From NCBI GenBank assembly GCA_020723325.1, contig DYJD01000015.1:1-64000 (forward strand): DNA of 64,000 bases, read 5' to 3'. Under the pieces are notes generated by a model. The model was not told where the DNA came from, did no database searches, and was given only the letters and a program-made list of their open reading frames with translations. Positions 7,686-17,363 of this stretch are shown here, piece after piece. Positions within the stretch are counted from its first letter, which is position 1. The number at the start of each line of letters is the position of its first letter. A program made the position numbers and the translations under genes. Source of the DNA: Desulfosudis oleivorans. GTDB taxonomy: Bacteria; Desulfobacterota; Desulfobacteria; Desulfobacterales; SURF-7.

Positions 7686-10018
7686 AAGTTTGCCGACACG
7701 GGAGTGAACTGCTTGCAGTTCCTGCTTTTCATTATCACCATCTTTTTGCCGTTGAAATCAACCGGATTTGCAGACAGCAGGAGACTCGGCCGGCTGCAGT
7801 AGCCGTGGAATTAGGCGCCCAAACTGTTCAGGCGGTGAAAGCTTGGCTAAAAGAACTTGGCCAAGGACCGGGCTGTCAGAAAAAGCTTCCCGTGATGATA
7901 GGGCTTCTCAAACCCAATAACATGATCCGGGCCTCCTACCGGCAAAAAGCCATTGAACTCCAACAAAAAACCGGGCAGAAACTCAGTCAAATCCCTCTGT
8001 CGGTTTTGCACCGCGAACTTGGATTCAGCAACTCCTCCCTGCTTTGTCTATCCCCTACGGACTCAATTATCGAAGCCATTCGATGCGCTGTCGAGCTGGA
8101 TATCCCGGTGTTCGGGATCGATCTGGAAGAGATGGCGTGCGGTATTTACCAAAACCCGGCCATGATCCAACACCCCCCGGGAGAAGCCGAGGATTTAAGA
8201 GCCTTCATCAACCGCAATGCCGCCTTTGCCGCGCATTTGCGCGACGAGGAGATCGACACACGCCGGGAAATCGCCATGACAGCCCGTCTCAAGGCGCTCA
8301 TGCGGGATTTCCCGCGGGTGGTTTTTACCTGCGGCCTCGCCCACTGGTCGCACATTCAACGCCATCTTGACGATTCTTCCATTAAGCCGGCGCTTATAAC
8401 CGATATGCAAAGTCATAAAGGCAACGGTTTTAAGCGGGTCATCGTGCACCCATGTATTGCCGTTGAGTATATGGCGTATTTCCCGGCATTGACGAAGAAA
8501 TATGAAAAACTCCGCAGACCGGCCTATGAAGAGAACCAAGGGAATATTCTGCCCGACCTGTCCCCGGCGTACATTTTACAATCCCTTTTAAAAAAGGCCT
8601 ATCATTCCTTTTTTATCAACAACAGCAAAAAGGATCATCACCGATTCGACACAGCCCAAGACTTGCAAGCACAGCGGCAATTTGAAGGCTATCTCCAAAA
8701 CCTTTGCCTGCTCAGACATCGTATTGTACCCGACATCCCAATGATCGTCACAGCCGCTGAAGAAACCATGAGCAACGCATTTGTTCAAACATTGACAAAA
8801 ACCCTCATGGCCTTTCCCTGGGTAACCCCTTTACGATTGAAAGGCCTACCCATTGTAGCGTCATCCCCCCGCGACCAGGACGGATCACTTTGCTCCGTGT
8901 CAGAAGAAAACAATCCGGCCAGTCAGGGTATTGATTGTTATATCTACTCATCCCCCGGCAATAGAAGGTTTACATCCCAAATTGACTATACCTGGGAAGA
9001 AATGAAAAACAAAGCGGATAAGCCTGCGGGTAAAATCGACTATCATCTATACACTTGGTCGCCTTGGGATTATCTGATTACCGCAATGTCCTTGCATGCA
9101 ATCCGTTACGCGAAAAGAAAGCAGTATAAACAAACGACCGATGTGTTTGCGGGAAATGTGTTTGAGGGAATCGATATCAAGGCCAGCCTTCGGGAATATT
9201 CCCGGGGCAAGGAAACGATTTATGTCCGGGACAGCATCAAAAAGAATGTCTGTGATGGATCGCTCAATGAAGGAGGGTTCCCGGTCGTGTGGATTCTAAA
9301 GCCTGGTAAGCATCCCGGCGCTGAATTTCATCCCCTTTCCGCCAAGTGCGACGGCATGGAAAAATATGCTCGCAATCGCATGCATTTTAACGCAAATGTA
9401 TCAAGCAAGAGTGATCGGATGGTCGCGATCGTCGGATATGGAGATTTGAACATTGCAACAAAAGCTTCTGAAATAGCTCCTTCGATCAGAAGCGACCGTT
9501 ATTATGGAGCCCTGATCTATCACCCCTTATGTTGGACCTTGAGGCAATTCACTATTTGGGCGGAAGTCACCGACTTCCATCGCAACCCTTATTGCCATGA
9601 AAACAGATTATTAAATTGCAGCCTTTTGGAAGCGATCATGATGGAAAAGCATGGGAAATCGATAAAAGACTATGATTGGTCAACGGTTTTGATGTTTTTA
9701 GCAATACCCTATGCAAAAACGAACCTTACCGTGATCGCTCCCCATGACTATCAAATTGATCCCATGGTTTTTAAGCGAGCAAAACAATTCGGCATTGACG
9801 TGGGTTTTTTCCCCCTTTCCGGTTTTCCACAAGAGCGCCTGGAAAGAATCGCCATAAATCATATGGTGCCGGTCAGTTCACATGACCCGGAATGTATTTA
9901 TCCCAATTATGTGGAGAAGGCGCTTGGAGAAGGTCAAACCGACAATAGGGAATTTGTGTCTGAACGGGTGTTGAATTTCGGCGCCGGCTTGAAAAACCAG
10001 CGGGAATCTTACTTTTGA
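7667..10018 (+). CDS. Large protein with TraB/GumN-like N-terminal region
   Basis: A 783-residue protein without signal peptide or membrane segment. Residues ~40-260 resemble the TraB/PrgY/GumN/EreA-ChaN-like fold: an acidic strand AVAVELGAQ, a central FGIDLEE, an R-rich helix (IDTRREIAMTARL) and then VVFTCGLAHWSHI, where the family has V-V-x-V-x-G-x-x-H. Residues ~260-783 are unrecognised, with several aromatic-rich segments such as YTWSPWDYLI. It overlaps the MoxR-type gene by 19 bases and has AAGGAG seven bases before the ATG. By position it is the likely ATPase partner, perhaps a hydrolase-like effector. The TraB-like call is by pattern only and should be checked by structure prediction. 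Confidence 0.55.
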   Translation: MAHAPIKVCRHGSELLAVPAFHYHHLFAVEINRICRQQETRPAAVAVELGAQTVQAVKAWLKELGQGPGCQKKLPVMIGLLKPNNMIRASYRQKAIELQQKTGQKLSQIPLSVLHRELGFSNSSLLCLSPTDSIIEAIRCAVELDIPVFGIDLEEMACGIYQNPAMIQHPPGEAEDLRAFINRNAAFAAHLRDEEIDTRREIAMTARLKALMRDFPRVVFTCGLAHWSHIQRHLDDSSIKPALITDMQSHKGNGFKRVIVHPCIAVEYMAYFPALTKKYEKLRRPAYEENQGNILPDLSPAYILQSLLKKAYHSFFINNSKKDHHRFDTAQDLQAQRQFEGYLQNLCLLRHRIVPDIPMIVTAAEETMSNAFVQTLTKTLMAFPWVTPLRLKGLPIVASSPRDQDGSLCSVSEENNPASQGIDCYIYSSPGNRRFTSQIDYTWEEMKNKADKPAGKIDYHLYTWSPWDYLITAMSLHAIRYAKRKQYKQTTDVFAGNVFEGIDIKASLREYSRGKETIYVRDSIKKNVCDGSLNEGGFPVVWILKPGKHPGAEFHPLSAKCDGMEKYARNRMHFNANVSSKSDRMVAIVGYGDLNIATKASEIAPSIRSDRYYGALIYHPLCWTLRQFTIWAEVTDFHRNPYCHENRLLNCSLLEAIMMEKHGKSIKDYDWSTVLMFLAIPYAKTNLTVIAPHDYQIDPMVFKRAKQFGIDVGFFPLSGFPQERLERIAINHMVPVSSHDPECIYPNYVEKALGEGQTDNREFVSERVLNFGAGLKNQRESYF

Positions 10019-10087
10019 GGTCTATGCAAGCATACGGTGGGCCGATGATTGGCCTAGCCGCCCAGGTCAAATAAAAATGGAGGAGAT

Positions 10088-10510
10088 ATGAATATGTTTA
10101 ATTTACTTCGGCGTATGGTTGCTCCTGTCTTTCGTAGAAATACCCCCTTGTTTTCCAATGAAGAAAAAAGCCAAGAGCCACAGCATACAAATACTAAACC
10201 GGCGCAACCGGACCAAGCAAAAGAGATCGTTATTGTACCCACCACACAGGTGGCAAAGGCAGTCTTTCTCGAAAGGACTTATGTTGATGCCCAATTTTGC
10301 TCGTGTGGAGAGAAAAGGCAAATAATTACTACATCCTCGGCCCTTGTTCCATCCAATCCGCGGGCCTGGATTGTCTGCAACTGTCAAAAATGTGGCCAGA
10401 AAAAAGAATTCGAGTTCCGCTTTTTCGAATCAGGAGAAGACAACATGGCCAATCTGCTTCAGAAAATGCAAAAACAAAATATGATCCCAGTAAAAAAACG
10501 TTTTTGGTGA
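10088..10510 (+). CDS. Small zinc-ribbon protein of the STAND operon
   Basis: A 140-residue protein. After a basic N-terminus (LLRRMVAPVFRR) and a polar linker, residues ~75-110 carry CSCG, and then CNCQKCGQ some 35 residues later, giving paired cysteine knuckles that should bind one zinc. No catalytic motif is visible. It sits between the TraB-like gene (69 bases upstream) and the second STAND gene (154 bases downstream). GGAGGA lies just upstream; ATG 10088 or ATG 10094 could be the start, the latter having better spacing. An adaptor or nucleic-acid-binding role is a guess. Confidence 0.6.
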   Translation: MNMFNLLRRMVAPVFRRNTPLFSNEEKSQEPQHTNTKPAQPDQAKEIVIVPTTQVAKAVFLERTYVDAQFCSCGEKRQIITTSSALVPSNPRAWIVCNCQKCGQKKEFEFRFFESGEDNMANLLQKMQKQNMIPVKKRFW

Positions 10511-10664
10511 ACTATTGTTGATCGTGCGCTTTCGAAGGCTGGTGAGTATGTTATACAGCTTGTCTGCGCAAACAATTCGGTTTATAAGCGACTATAAATA
10601 TCAATCATGGAATTAGATGAGCTCTGCAACCAGGGTTGCATTCAAGGCAAAATAAGGAGGCCCG

Positions 10665-13600
10665 ATGAGGCAGGAAAAAACCATCCGCATTTTCATTTCT
10701 TCCACCTTCCGGGACATGCATTCCGAGCGGGATCACCTTATACGTGTGGTGTTTCCGGAGTTGCGCGAGCGCTGTCTGAAAAAAGGCCTGCACCTGGTGG
10801 ATGTGGATCTGCGCTGGGGCGTGACCGAGGAAGAAGCCGAACGCGGCAAAGTTCTTGAGATCTGCCTGGATGAGATTGAAAACTGCCGCCCGTTTTTCAT
10901 CGGCCTCCTGGGCGAGCGTTACGGCTGGGTCCCGGAGCAGTATGATGTGCCGGATATGGCACGTTATGACTGGGTCAGGGATTTTGATAAGGGGCATTCG
11001 GTTACAGCCCTGGAGATTTATCATGGTGTTTTGAAAAACCAGGCCATGAAACCCCGGGCTTTTTTTTATTTCCGTGATCCGGCTTTTCTCAGTCAGGTGC
11101 CGGAGAACAAGCGCCCGGATGTGGCTGCGGAAAACGCCACAGCCGCAGGCAAGCTATCAGCCTTGAAAAATGAAATTCGCCAGGCCTTTGACAAGGACAA
11201 TTTAAAGGGCCATGTTATTGAAAACTACCCCTGCCGCTACCAGGGCCTGCGGATCAACTGGATTCAGGCCAAGGCGGAACTGGGCAAGACTCTGACAGCC
11301 GAAGATATGGCCCTGCTCGCAAAGGTTGGGGGTGATGACAATTTCATCAACATCAAAGAATACGCCCTTCTGAATGCGCGACAACGCGCGGCCATCGACC
11401 AGTATTGCGACATCTACCTGAACGGCCTGGAAGCCTTTGGGGAAGCCGTGCTCCAGGATCTCTGGCAGGCCATCCAGGAGGAACACCCGGACACGGAAGC
11501 AGCGGCAGACCCCCTGGCCGTGGAAGCGCGCCATCACCGGCGCTTTCTGGAACAGCGCACCCGCTTGTTTATCAGCCGGGAAGACCATATTCTTGCCGAT
11601 GTCGAGCAATACCTCAAAGACGGTGCGGTGAATTCGCCCCTTATCCTATCCGGCGCGGCCGGCAGCGGCAAGTCCGCGGTCATGGCCAAGGCCGCCATGG
11701 ACTGGGAGCAAACCCATCCCGACACCTGCCTGATCAGCCGGTTCATCGGCGCCAGCCCGAATTCCCTGGCGGTGGACCGCCTGGTCCTGAACATCATCGA
11801 AACCATATCCCGCAAGTTCGACCTGGCCTTTGACACGCAGGACCTGGTGAATATGGAAAAAATCAGCGAAGCCCTGCGCCTGGTCCTGCGCATGGCCGCT
11901 CGTAAGGGCAGGGTGGTCATCTTTATCGATGCTGTAAACCAGTTGCTGCCTACTTTTAATGCCCATAGCCTGAGCTGGCTGCCCAAACGCCTTCCGGAGA
12001 ATGTCCGCATGGTCGTGAGCACTCTGCCCGGAGCCATCCTGGAGGCGGCCCAAAAGCACGCCCTCCCGGTGGTGGCGCTTTCCTCCCTGACCGGCGATGT
12101 TCGTCGCCACCTGGTCACGGATCTCCTGAATGTGTATCGCAAGCGCCTTGGGTATGACAAACAGCAGCAAGCTGATCAGATGGCGCTTCTGCTGGACAAG
12201 CAAGATGCCGGTCTGCCCCTTTATCTGACCGTGGCTTGTGAGGAATTGCGGGTGTCCCCCCGGTTTGAGGAAATCACAGCGCGCATCCGGCAATTTCCCG
12301 GCAACACCCCGGATCTCTTTGCCCAGGTCCTGGACCGCCTGGAAAATGATCATGGCCGTGGCCTTGTCACCGATGCCCTTTGCCTGATCGCCTCTTCCCG
12401 CCACGGCCTGTTGGAAAGCGAATTGCTGGAGTTGCTGAAGCGGGATAATGAAGACCGGCTGCCGGTGAATATCTGGGCCCAACTGAGCCGGTCCCTGTCC
12501 GCCTATATGCGCAATACCGATGAGAACCACGAAGGCTTGATCGGCTTTTTTCATGAGCAGTTACGGCATGCGGTGGAAAAGCGCTATCTACGGGATGAAA
12601 AAACCCAGCGCCGATATTTTCAAATATTGGCTGATTATGGCCTGGCCAAATACCTTCAGAAAACCGGCGACACTGCCAACACCATCCTCTATACAGGCAT
12701 CTATCTCTATCAATCAGAAGATGGAACACGATTGTATGAATTGTTGCGGGATCTCTTTACCCTTGAGGACCACACCTACCAGATTTATCAAGGTATTGCC
12801 GGTACTCTCTTTGACTGGACGGTCGAATCCTTTTCCTACGAAGGAGAAACCACCCTGAAGCCGGCAACCGAAAAGCTTGCCAAGGATGAGCCATCAATAA
12901 ACTATTCGACTTTTCTTAATATTAAGGGAACCCTCTTTGAAAAGACAGGTGCTTCCCCTTGGGCCTTTTTTTGTTTCTTCAATATGATGCGGGTCCTTGA
13001 GGAGCTGGTAGCAAAAGAGCCCGACCGCATTGATTTCATAAACGAATTATCCGTCAGTTTTTGCAATGTGGGCCATATTTCCAGGGCCATGGGCGACGGT
13101 AAAAAGGCCCTGGCCTTTTATGAAAAATCCCTTCGGGTCCTTGAGGATCTAGTCGCAAAAGAGCCGGACCAAACAGATTTCAGACGCAACCTATCAGCTA
13201 ATTTCGTCAATGTGGGCCATATTTGCAGGGCCATGGGCGACGGTAAAAAGGCTTTGGCCTTTTATGAAAAAACCCTCCGGGTCATGGAGGAACTGGTGGC
13301 AAAAGAGCCTGACCGCACGGATTTCAGACGCGACCTATCCGTCAGTTTCGGCAGTCTGGGAAATATCTATCAGGCCATGGGCGACGGTCAAAAAGCTTTG
13401 GCCTTTTATGGAAAATCCCTCCGGGTCCTGGAGGAACTGGTGGTAAAAAAGCCTGATCGCACGGATTTTAGACGCGACCTATCCGTTAGTTTCGACAGTG
13501 TGGGAAATATCTATCGGGACATGGGCGACGGCCAAAAGGCCCTGGCCTTCTTTGAAAGATCCCTAAGGGTAAGAGTGGAGCTGGTCGAGAAAGAGCCCGA

Positions 13601-15104
13601 CCGCACGGATTTCAGACTCGACCTATCCGGCAGTTTCAGTAATGTGGGAACTATCTATATGGGCATGGGCGACAGTCAAAAGGCCCTGGCCTTCTTTGAA
13701 AAATCCCTAAGGGTCATTAAGGATCTGGTTGCAAAAGAGCCGGACCGCACAGATTTCAGAAGCTTGCTATCCATCAATTTCGGCAGTGTGGGCCTTATTT
13801 TCCAGGTCATGGGCGACGGTCAAAAGGCTTTGGCCTTTTATGAAAAATCCCTCCGGATTCTTGAGGATCTGGTCGCAAAAGAGCCGGACCGCACCGATTT
13901 TAGACGCGAGCTATCTATCAGTTTCGGCAGTGTGGGAACTATCTTTCAGGTCATGGGTGACGGTCAAAAGGCTTTGGTCTTTTATGAAAAATCCCTCCGG
14001 GTCATGGAGGAGTTGGTCGCAAAAGAGTCGGATCGCACCGATTTCAGACACGAGCTATCCATCAGTTTCAACAATGTAGGAAATATCTATAAGGCCATGG
14101 GAGATGGCCAAAAGGCCCTATCATTGTTTGAAAAAGCCCTCCGGATCCTGGAGGATCTGGTGGCAAAAGAGCCGTACCGCGCCGATTTCAGGCGCGACCT
14201 ATCGAGCAGTTTTAACAATGTAGGCAATATCTATAAGGCCATGGGAAATGGCCAAAAGGCCCTATCATTGTTTGAAAAAGCCCTCCGGATCCTTGAAGAT
14301 CTTGTGGCAAAAGAGCCGGACTGCACCGTTTTCAGACACGATCTATCGAGCAGTTTCAACAATGTAGGCAATATCTATAAGGCCATGGGAGATGGCCAAA
14401 AGGCCCTATCTTTGTTTGAAAAAGCCCTCCGGATCCTGGAGGATCTGGTGGCAAAAGAGCCGGACCGCACCGATTTCAGACACGACCTATCCGTCAGTTT
14501 CGGCAGTGTGGGCCATTTTTTCAGGGCCATTGGCGACAGACAAAAGGCCCTGGCCTTTTATGAAAATTCCCTCAGGGTCATGGAGGAGCTCGTGGCAAAA
14601 GAGTCCGACCGCACCGATTTTAGACGTGACCTATCTGCCAGTTTTATAAATGTGGGCTATATTTACCAGGCAATGGGCGACGGCCAAAAGGCTTTGGCTT
14701 TTTATGAAAAATCCCTCCGGGTCATGGAGGATCTGGTCGCAAAAGAGCCCAATCGCACGAATTTCAGACACGACCTATCCGGAAGTTACTTCCATGTGGG
14801 AAATATTTACAGGGCCATGGGCGACAGTCAAAAGGCCCTGGCCTTGTTTGATAAATCCCTCCGGGTCCTGGAGGAGCTGGTCGCAGAAGAGCCCGACCGC
14901 ACCGATTACCGCATGGATTTTGCCGGCAGTTGTTTGAATATGTACCGGATCTGTCCACTTCAGGATAGAATAAAATGGCTCACCACCGCTAAGGAAACCA
15001 TGGTACCCATGATAAAACGGGGAGTCATACACGGCCAACTGAAGCAACTCTGGGAAATAGTGGAAGGCGCTCTTCAAAAAACGATGTCCAATGGTATTCA
15101 ATAG
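10665..15104 (+). CDS. DUF4062-STAND NTPase with TPR-like repeats
   Basis: This 1479-residue protein has the same layout as the leftward WD40 protein but a different sensor. DUF4062 is at 5-95 (FISSTFRDMHSERD, DVDLRWGVTEEEAE, FFIGLLGERYGW). A NACHT/STAND ATPase has Walker A GAAGSGKS at 330-337 and Walker B VVIFIDAVNQ at 417-426. From residue 791, thirteen 48-residue TPR-like repeats (GDGQKALAFYEKSLRV..ELVAKEPDRTD) follow, then a partial repeat. AAGGAGG upstream fixes the start. It is the last gene of the operon. The TPR array likely recognises a ligand and the STAND core oligomerises; what DUF4062 does is not known to me. A -1 shift near the end would add a further tail (15,076-15,238). Conflict or surveillance function is inferred. 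Confidence 0.88.
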   Translation: MRQEKTIRIFISSTFRDMHSERDHLIRVVFPELRERCLKKGLHLVDVDLRWGVTEEEAERGKVLEICLDEIENCRPFFIGLLGERYGWVPEQYDVPDMARYDWVRDFDKGHSVTALEIYHGVLKNQAMKPRAFFYFRDPAFLSQVPENKRPDVAAENATAAGKLSALKNEIRQAFDKDNLKGHVIENYPCRYQGLRINWIQAKAELGKTLTAEDMALLAKVGGDDNFINIKEYALLNARQRAAIDQYCDIYLNGLEAFGEAVLQDLWQAIQEEHPDTEAAADPLAVEARHHRRFLEQRTRLFISREDHILADVEQYLKDGAVNSPLILSGAAGSGKSAVMAKAAMDWEQTHPDTCLISRFIGASPNSLAVDRLVLNIIETISRKFDLAFDTQDLVNMEKISEALRLVLRMAARKGRVVIFIDAVNQLLPTFNAHSLSWLPKRLPENVRMVVSTLPGAILEAAQKHALPVVALSSLTGDVRRHLVTDLLNVYRKRLGYDKQQQADQMALLLDKQDAGLPLYLTVACEELRVSPRFEEITARIRQFPGNTPDLFAQVLDRLENDHGRGLVTDALCLIASSRHGLLESELLELLKRDNEDRLPVNIWAQLSRSLSAYMRNTDENHEGLIGFFHEQLRHAVEKRYLRDEKTQRRYFQILADYGLAKYLQKTGDTANTILYTGIYLYQSEDGTRLYELLRDLFTLEDHTYQIYQGIAGTLFDWTVESFSYEGETTLKPATEKLAKDEPSINYSTFLNIKGTLFEKTGASPWAFFCFFNMMRVLEELVAKEPDRIDFINELSVSFCNVGHISRAMGDGKKALAFYEKSLRVLEDLVAKEPDQTDFRRNLSANFVNVGHICRAMGDGKKALAFYEKTLRVMEELVAKEPDRTDFRRDLSVSFGSLGNIYQAMGDGQKALAFYGKSLRVLEELVVKKPDRTDFRRDLSVSFDSVGNIYRDMGDGQKALAFFERSLRVRVELVEKEPDRTDFRLDLSGSFSNVGTIYMGMGDSQKALAFFEKSLRVIKDLVAKEPDRTDFRSLLSINFGSVGLIFQVMGDGQKALAFYEKSLRILEDLVAKEPDRTDFRRELSISFGSVGTIFQVMGDGQKALVFYEKSLRVMEELVAKESDRTDFRHELSISFNNVGNIYKAMGDGQKALSLFEKALRILEDLVAKEPYRADFRRDLSSSFNNVGNIYKAMGNGQKALSLFEKALRILEDLVAKEPDCTVFRHDLSSSFNNVGNIYKAMGDGQKALSLFEKALRILEDLVAKEPDRTDFRHDLSVSFGSVGHFFRAIGDRQKALAFYENSLRVMEELVAKESDRTDFRRDLSASFINVGYIYQAMGDGQKALAFYEKSLRVMEDLVAKEPNRTNFRHDLSGSYFHVGNIYRAMGDSQKALALFDKSLRVLEELVAEEPDRTDYRMDFAGSCLNMYRICPLQDRIKWLTTAKETMVPMIKRGVIHGQLKQLWEIVEGALQKTMSNGIQ
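13035..14906 (+). repeat. Thirteen tandem 144-bp coding repeats
   Basis: Thirteen exact 144-bp units encode 48-residue TPR-like motifs. Units 8-10 (about 14,043-14,474) share long identical stretches while the outer units have drifted. This pattern suggests recent local expansion or homogenisation of the sensor region. Confidence 0.85.
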
Positions 15105-15238
15105 CACCATTACGTAAAAGACCCAAATGCGCTGCGGAAATGAACATCCAATACCAGGAGGAATTGGCCAAGTGGAAGGCATTGCCCTGGTGGAAAAGAA
15201 TCAGAACAAAAAAACCGGAACGGCCTGCGGGGTTATGA
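15076..15238 (+). other. Frameshifted C-terminal tail of the TPR-STAND protein
   Basis: The main frame stops at 15,104, shortly after an A6 run at 15,076-15,081. A -1 shift on this run opens a frame that continues to a TGA at 15,236-15,238 and ends with KWKALPWWKRIRTKKPERP. This is a Trp- and basic-rich, protein-like tail of a type I recall from related TPR proteins. No Shine-Dalgarno precedes the internal ATG at 15,140. The tail could be a true frameshift product, the remains of a single-base mutation, or a sequencing error. Confidence 0.45.
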
Positions 15239-15351
15239 AAAATATAGGGGACCTTTCACTTTTTGTGGAGCAGAGCCTATTTTTTCTTTGACATTTTCAG
15301 GGCCTATTTTCGATCCATGGCATTTTATTTAACCGGTAACTCGATTATCTT

Positions 15352-15935
15352 TTTCTTCCACCACCCGCTGCGCTGAAGTACACGAAGACCACGAAGTTTT
15401 CCCGGCTGCGCTGGTATGAAATTGCTGTTGCTTTTTCTTCGTGACCTTCGTGTCCTTCGTGGTAAAAATAAATTTTAATACAGCCTCCCAATCGGTTCCG
15501 AGCCGAGGCCCATCGATACATTCGTTCAGTACACTTGTCTTTTTTTCAACCACCCGCTGCGCTGAAGTACACGAAGAGCACGAAGTTTCCCCGGCTGCGC
15601 CGGAACAGAACTGTTTTTCTTCGTGTCCTTCGTGTCCTTCGTGGTAAAAATAAATTTTAATACAGCCTCCCAATTGGTTCCGAGCCGAGGCCCATCGATA
15701 CATTCCTTCAGTACATTTGTCTTTTTTTTCAACCACCCGCTGCGCTGAAGTACACGAAGAGCACGAAGTTTTTCCCGGCTGCGCCGGCATAAAGTACTTT
15801 TTTCTTCGTGCCCTTCGTGTCCTTCGTGGTAAAAAAAAATTAATCCCGCCTACCAACTGGTTCCAAGCCGAGCCCCATCAACACCACCATCCAGTCTACT
15901 ATCCTTTTTTCAACCACCCGCTGCGCTTGCATGTG
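15352..15935. repeat. Three and a fraction ~185-bp intergenic tandem repeats
   Basis: Units begin at CCACCCGCTGCGC near 15,361, 15,550, 15,733 and (truncated) 15,914. Each holds a TTCGTG..CTTCGTGTCCTTCGTGGT block and a conserved CCGAGGCCCATCGATACATT stretch. The GAAG/CTTC blocks are partly self-complementary, so each unit can fold into a stem. Similar CTTCGTGTCCTTCGTGG repeats occur in many environmental bacterial genomes and produce spurious ORFs. Confidence 0.75.
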
Positions 15936-15976
15936 GTAAAAGGTGTCGGTCAAATTCAGGTTCGGTTTTTCTCTGT

Positions 15977-17137
15977 TTATCTGTTTGTTAATTCAGCAAT
16001 AAGTTGATCTTTGCTAAGACAGGCGGCCGTATCGATTTCAATCTGACCCTTGTGGACCTTATAAACCGTAATCCCTTGTTGACTGAATTGCAAAGCACCG
16101 CCGTGACTGCCGTAGTATCTTGGCATGGTCAGATCGATTCCAAAAATTTTTGCCCCGCCGATTGAAAAAAGCCGGTCTTGTTTTTTATGGCCGACGATGA
16201 GGCAGTTGATATGGAGTTGATCCAAGACAGTTTGGGCACGCTGGGGATTTTGGGATAGTTGTTTGAGGAAATCCAGTTCGGCAAGATTCATTATGCTGCT
16301 GAACACTGCGCTGTAAGGGGCAATCCCTGCCGGAGTAACATCCCGGCCGATGAGTACTCCTGATTTTCGAAAATCTTCCAAAAGCGAATCCAATGAAGAC
16401 AAGCCGGCAACACCTTTATAGTTCTCGATGTTCACCTTGCCATCTGCTCCCATGGGCAGACCGGCATGAACAAACAGAATGCCGTTTTCATCTTCAAAGT
16501 ACAGCTTGCCTGTGTTCAAGAGCCATCCGGCTAAAGCCATCAAATCTTGCTGCTGTCTGGCTTTGTCCATGAGGTCGGCTATGGCTTGGGGGTTTTCCCG
16601 GATGAATTGATTCAATTCAAGCCCGATTCGCTTGCCGATGATGTTTACAGGGTTGCCTTGCAGCTCCCTTTCAATTTTTTTAACGATGGTTTCCAGCATG
16701 TGAATTAAGGCATGATGTTCTATTTTGGCTTCCTGCAATACATATAAGCCGCCGGTCTTGATCCATTCCACAAATGCCTCCCGGCTGCCGATCATGGTTT
16801 GGATGAATTTGAGATCATGATTTCCCAGCAAAATAACCACATCTTCAGCATAAACGGTTTTTCCCGTTTTTTCATCTTTCAGGCCGTATTGCTGCTCTTT
16901 CAGGCTTTTGAGGAATCGGAGGACGGCGATATTGTGCTCTTCATCCAGATCGATATAATCGCCGTTAAGCCGGAAACGGGTGATACCCAAATTTAAAAAC
17001 ATATCCACCAAGGCCTTAAACGTCCCAAGATTGCCGTGAATATCGGAGATAGCGGCAAACTCCTTAAAGGTTCCTTGCTGCAGGCCACGAATCCAGTTCT
17101 GGAGTTTTGGCGATTTTGAAACAAGGCCATTTTTCAT
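15977..17137 (-). CDS. Calcineurin-like metallophosphoesterase
   Basis: A 386-residue cytoplasmic protein with the binuclear-metal phosphoesterase signature in order: SDIHGN (about residue 32), NGDYIDLD (about 58), LGNHD (about 103), FVHAGLP (about 223) and IVGHKK near the C-terminus. The spacing and the closing GIDLTMPRYYGSHGG resemble PPP-type phosphatases rather than nucleases. The substrate cannot be told; protein phosphate or nucleotide hydrolysis are possible. It is divergent from the sigma54-driven TPR/activator pair and lies inside the accessory region. Confidence 0.8.
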   Translation of the reverse strand: MKNGLVSKSPKLQNWIRGLQQGTFKEFAAISDIHGNLGTFKALVDMFLNLGITRFRLNGDYIDLDEEHNIAVLRFLKSLKEQQYGLKDEKTGKTVYAEDVVILLGNHDLKFIQTMIGSREAFVEWIKTGGLYVLQEAKIEHHALIHMLETIVKKIERELQGNPVNIIGKRIGLELNQFIRENPQAIADLMDKARQQQDLMALAGWLLNTGKLYFEDENGILFVHAGLPMGADGKVNIENYKGVAGLSSLDSLLEDFRKSGVLIGRDVTPAGIAPYSAVFSSIMNLAELDFLKQLSQNPQRAQTVLDQLHINCLIVGHKKQDRLFSIGGAKIFGIDLTMPRYYGSHGGALQFSQQGITVYKVHKGQIEIDTAACLSKDQLIAELTNR

Positions 17138-17276
17138 GTTGCACTCAAAGAAAATGGTTTTAGAGATTCGATAAATCTTTTCACAGCACCCGGCCCGGAA
17201 AGACCATATTCGCGCTATAGCCCAAAGTCCACAAAAAAGCGATTACTTAAAAAAAGTTATTTTTGCGCATTGAAAA

Positions 17277-17292
17277 TGGCATGATGAATGCT
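17277..17292 (+). promoter_or_regulatory. Second sigma54-type promoter
   Basis: TGGCATGATGAATGCT fits the -24/-12 pattern with correct spacing; the differences from consensus are T for C at position 6 and A for T at position 12. It lies 70-87 bases upstream of the TPR gene, which is followed by the sigma54 activator gene, so the activator may control its own synthesis. Confidence 0.5.
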
Positions 17293-17363
17293 CTGTACAT
17301 TAGCGATAGAGTTGAGTTGGATAGAGCTTATGTATCTGCCATTAAATTATGATGAGGTATGCC

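Noticed and set aside
15329-15856. ORFs reading TTKDTKVTKKK or HEGHEEK through the intergenic repeats
   Set aside because: These are translations of the CTTCGTG repeat family; they carry the repeat in all frames and have no start signals.
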